DNA of 64,000 nucleotides. It comes from Fratercula arctica. Taxonomy: Eukaryota; Chordata; Aves; Charadriiformes; Alcidae. Below are positions 63,101-64,000 of the stretch, in pieces. The stretch's first letter is position 1. Each line of letters opens with the position of its first letter. The notes under the pieces were generated by a model. It worked only from the letters and a program-made list of their open reading frames with translations. It was not told the origin of the DNA and ran no database searches. The position numbers and the translations under genes were made by a program. Where the stretch lies: contig CANTUZ010000002.1 in the NCBI GenBank assembly GCA_947846985.1, forward strand, positions 57,678,885 to 57,742,884, read 5' to 3'.

Positions 63101-64000
63101 ATGAAAATTTGCCAGTGGAACAGTTTTCTGTCAAAAAAAAAAAAAAAAAGGCTGTTTTAAACAAAATCAAAATGTTCCTCATGAGAATGTGTTTGTACTG
63201 CATCTGGCAGCTGTTCAGAGGACCGGGAGCCCTGCAGCCTTGTTTAATGATCAGATCCAGTAGGGAGAGATCAGAGATGGAGGTGTGGCAAGGTGGTGGT
63301 TGTTGTTGTTATCCTTCAGCTTTAAGGAAGGCTTCAAAATGCTTCAGTTTCCTGCAGTGCAAAAAATGAGACTTGACCTACTCTGCTTCATACGGTCGTT
63401 TCTTAAAAACTGTCTACTGTCTCCAGTGCACATCATCGTTATGGTATTGTACTATTATATTTACTTCACGGAAGCCCGAGGCTGATCTCGTAGCTACGCC
63501 AAGTTCATTTAAATCACTGACTTCGCATTAGGGATGCATTTGGTCCGTGAAGTCTTAAAATAACTGTGGAAAGATGCACTGCGTATCTGTGTGGGACAGA
63601 GACCACACGTTTTTCAGCTTGCCGTTTCGTAACACTCATGCACTGGAAGACAGTGAGGGAACCCCTCTGCACGTACATGTTTGCTTTTTGGCTTAAAAAG
63701 ATCACCTTGAACGGGGTTCCCATTCCTTTTTTTAAATTCAGTTTTTGTCATTTAGGTACTGGTGTTATTTTAGCAAGGAGTTTTTTTTTTTTTTTCTCTT
63801 GACACTGGGACCAATTTTTTTTTCTTTTCATCATTATCTCTACTTTCCTTCACCTTGCAAACACGTTTTTTTTTAAATAGCTGTTGGAGGCTAATTATAT
63901 ATATTTTCTCCATAGCAAGCCTGTAAAAAGTTTGGGCTTCCAACCTAAGCTGGTGCAAACCAAGCATAGTGCTACTGCTTAGGCCCTTCTGTTTTCAACT

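Larger units (their letters stand above)
52195..64000. other. Presumed long first intron or intergenic DNA
   Basis: Apart from the island edge, no exon with clear acceptor and donor was found. The segment holds a pure T-run at 53153-53176, a pure A-run at 54616-54643, an A/C-rich simple tract at 60050-60110, an A-run at 63135-63149, a T-run at 63781-63795, and two CpG-retaining patches (55218-55335 and 63390-63725). Calling it an intron depends on the donor at 52195 being real. Confidence 0.45.

Noticed and set aside
1..64000. tRNA, rRNA, microRNA or snoRNA genes
   Set aside because: No cloverleaf with A and B boxes, no rRNA-like block and no hairpin with microRNA-like loop and arms was recognised by eye. 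A covariance-model search would be needed to exclude small RNAs.
1..64000. Endogenous retrovirus or LTR elements
   Set aside because: No paired LTR-like direct repeats, primer binding site or gag/pol-like frames were seen.

Overview
The window looks like avian nuclear DNA. The best evidence is three 3'-end fragments of CR1 LINE retrotransposons. One of them ends in the short ATTCTATG-type tail usual for bird CR1. Interspersed repeats are otherwise sparse, the background is AT-leaning and CpG-poor, and there is one sharp CpG island. Nothing looks prokaryotic, viral or plasmid-like. There are no operons, ribosomal RNA genes, CRISPR arrays or long uninterrupted reading frames outside the GC-rich island. 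The species and chromosome cannot be fixed from the sequence alone.

Layout. From 1 to about 51.6 kb is mostly non-coding sequence, either intergenic or intronic. It carries three CR1 fragments (12.58-12.89, 21.15-21.41 and 39.67-40.00 kb), at least five old MIR-like SINE fragments (5.3, 18.3, 35.3, 41.0 and 50.1 kb), a perfect AAGGAT hexamer array (7.50-7.57 kb), a perfect GGAATTTT octamer array (30.78-30.84 kb), two perfect palindromes (27.3 and 36.5 kb) and a few small tandem duplications. The only exon-like reading frame here is a 60-codon segment at 41527-41709, preceded by a good splice-acceptor sequence. I do not recognise its product.

From about 51.64 to 52.67 kb is a strong CpG island with GC boxes, a CCCT run that could form a G-quadruplex on the minus strand, and what looks like the 5' end of a + strand gene. 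An ATG at 52165 opens ten codons that end exactly at a consensus splice donor (CAG|GTACGG, cut after 52194). Upstream lie a strong-context seven-codon uORF (52030-52053) and an ATG-TGA start-stop element (52137-52142), which suggests translational control if transcription starts far enough upstream. A second possible first exon starts at 52679 on the island's edge. From 52.2 kb to the window end I see no convincing second exon, so the gene probably has a first intron longer than 11 kb.

I found no new multi-gene biological system. The points most worth a second look are the promoter with its uORFs, the orphan exon-like frame at 41.5 kb, three small CpG-retaining patches in AT-rich surroundings (8.5, 55.3 and 63.4-63.7 kb) that could be distal regulatory elements, and the perfect palindromes. 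No gene symbol is assigned because none was recognised with confidence.
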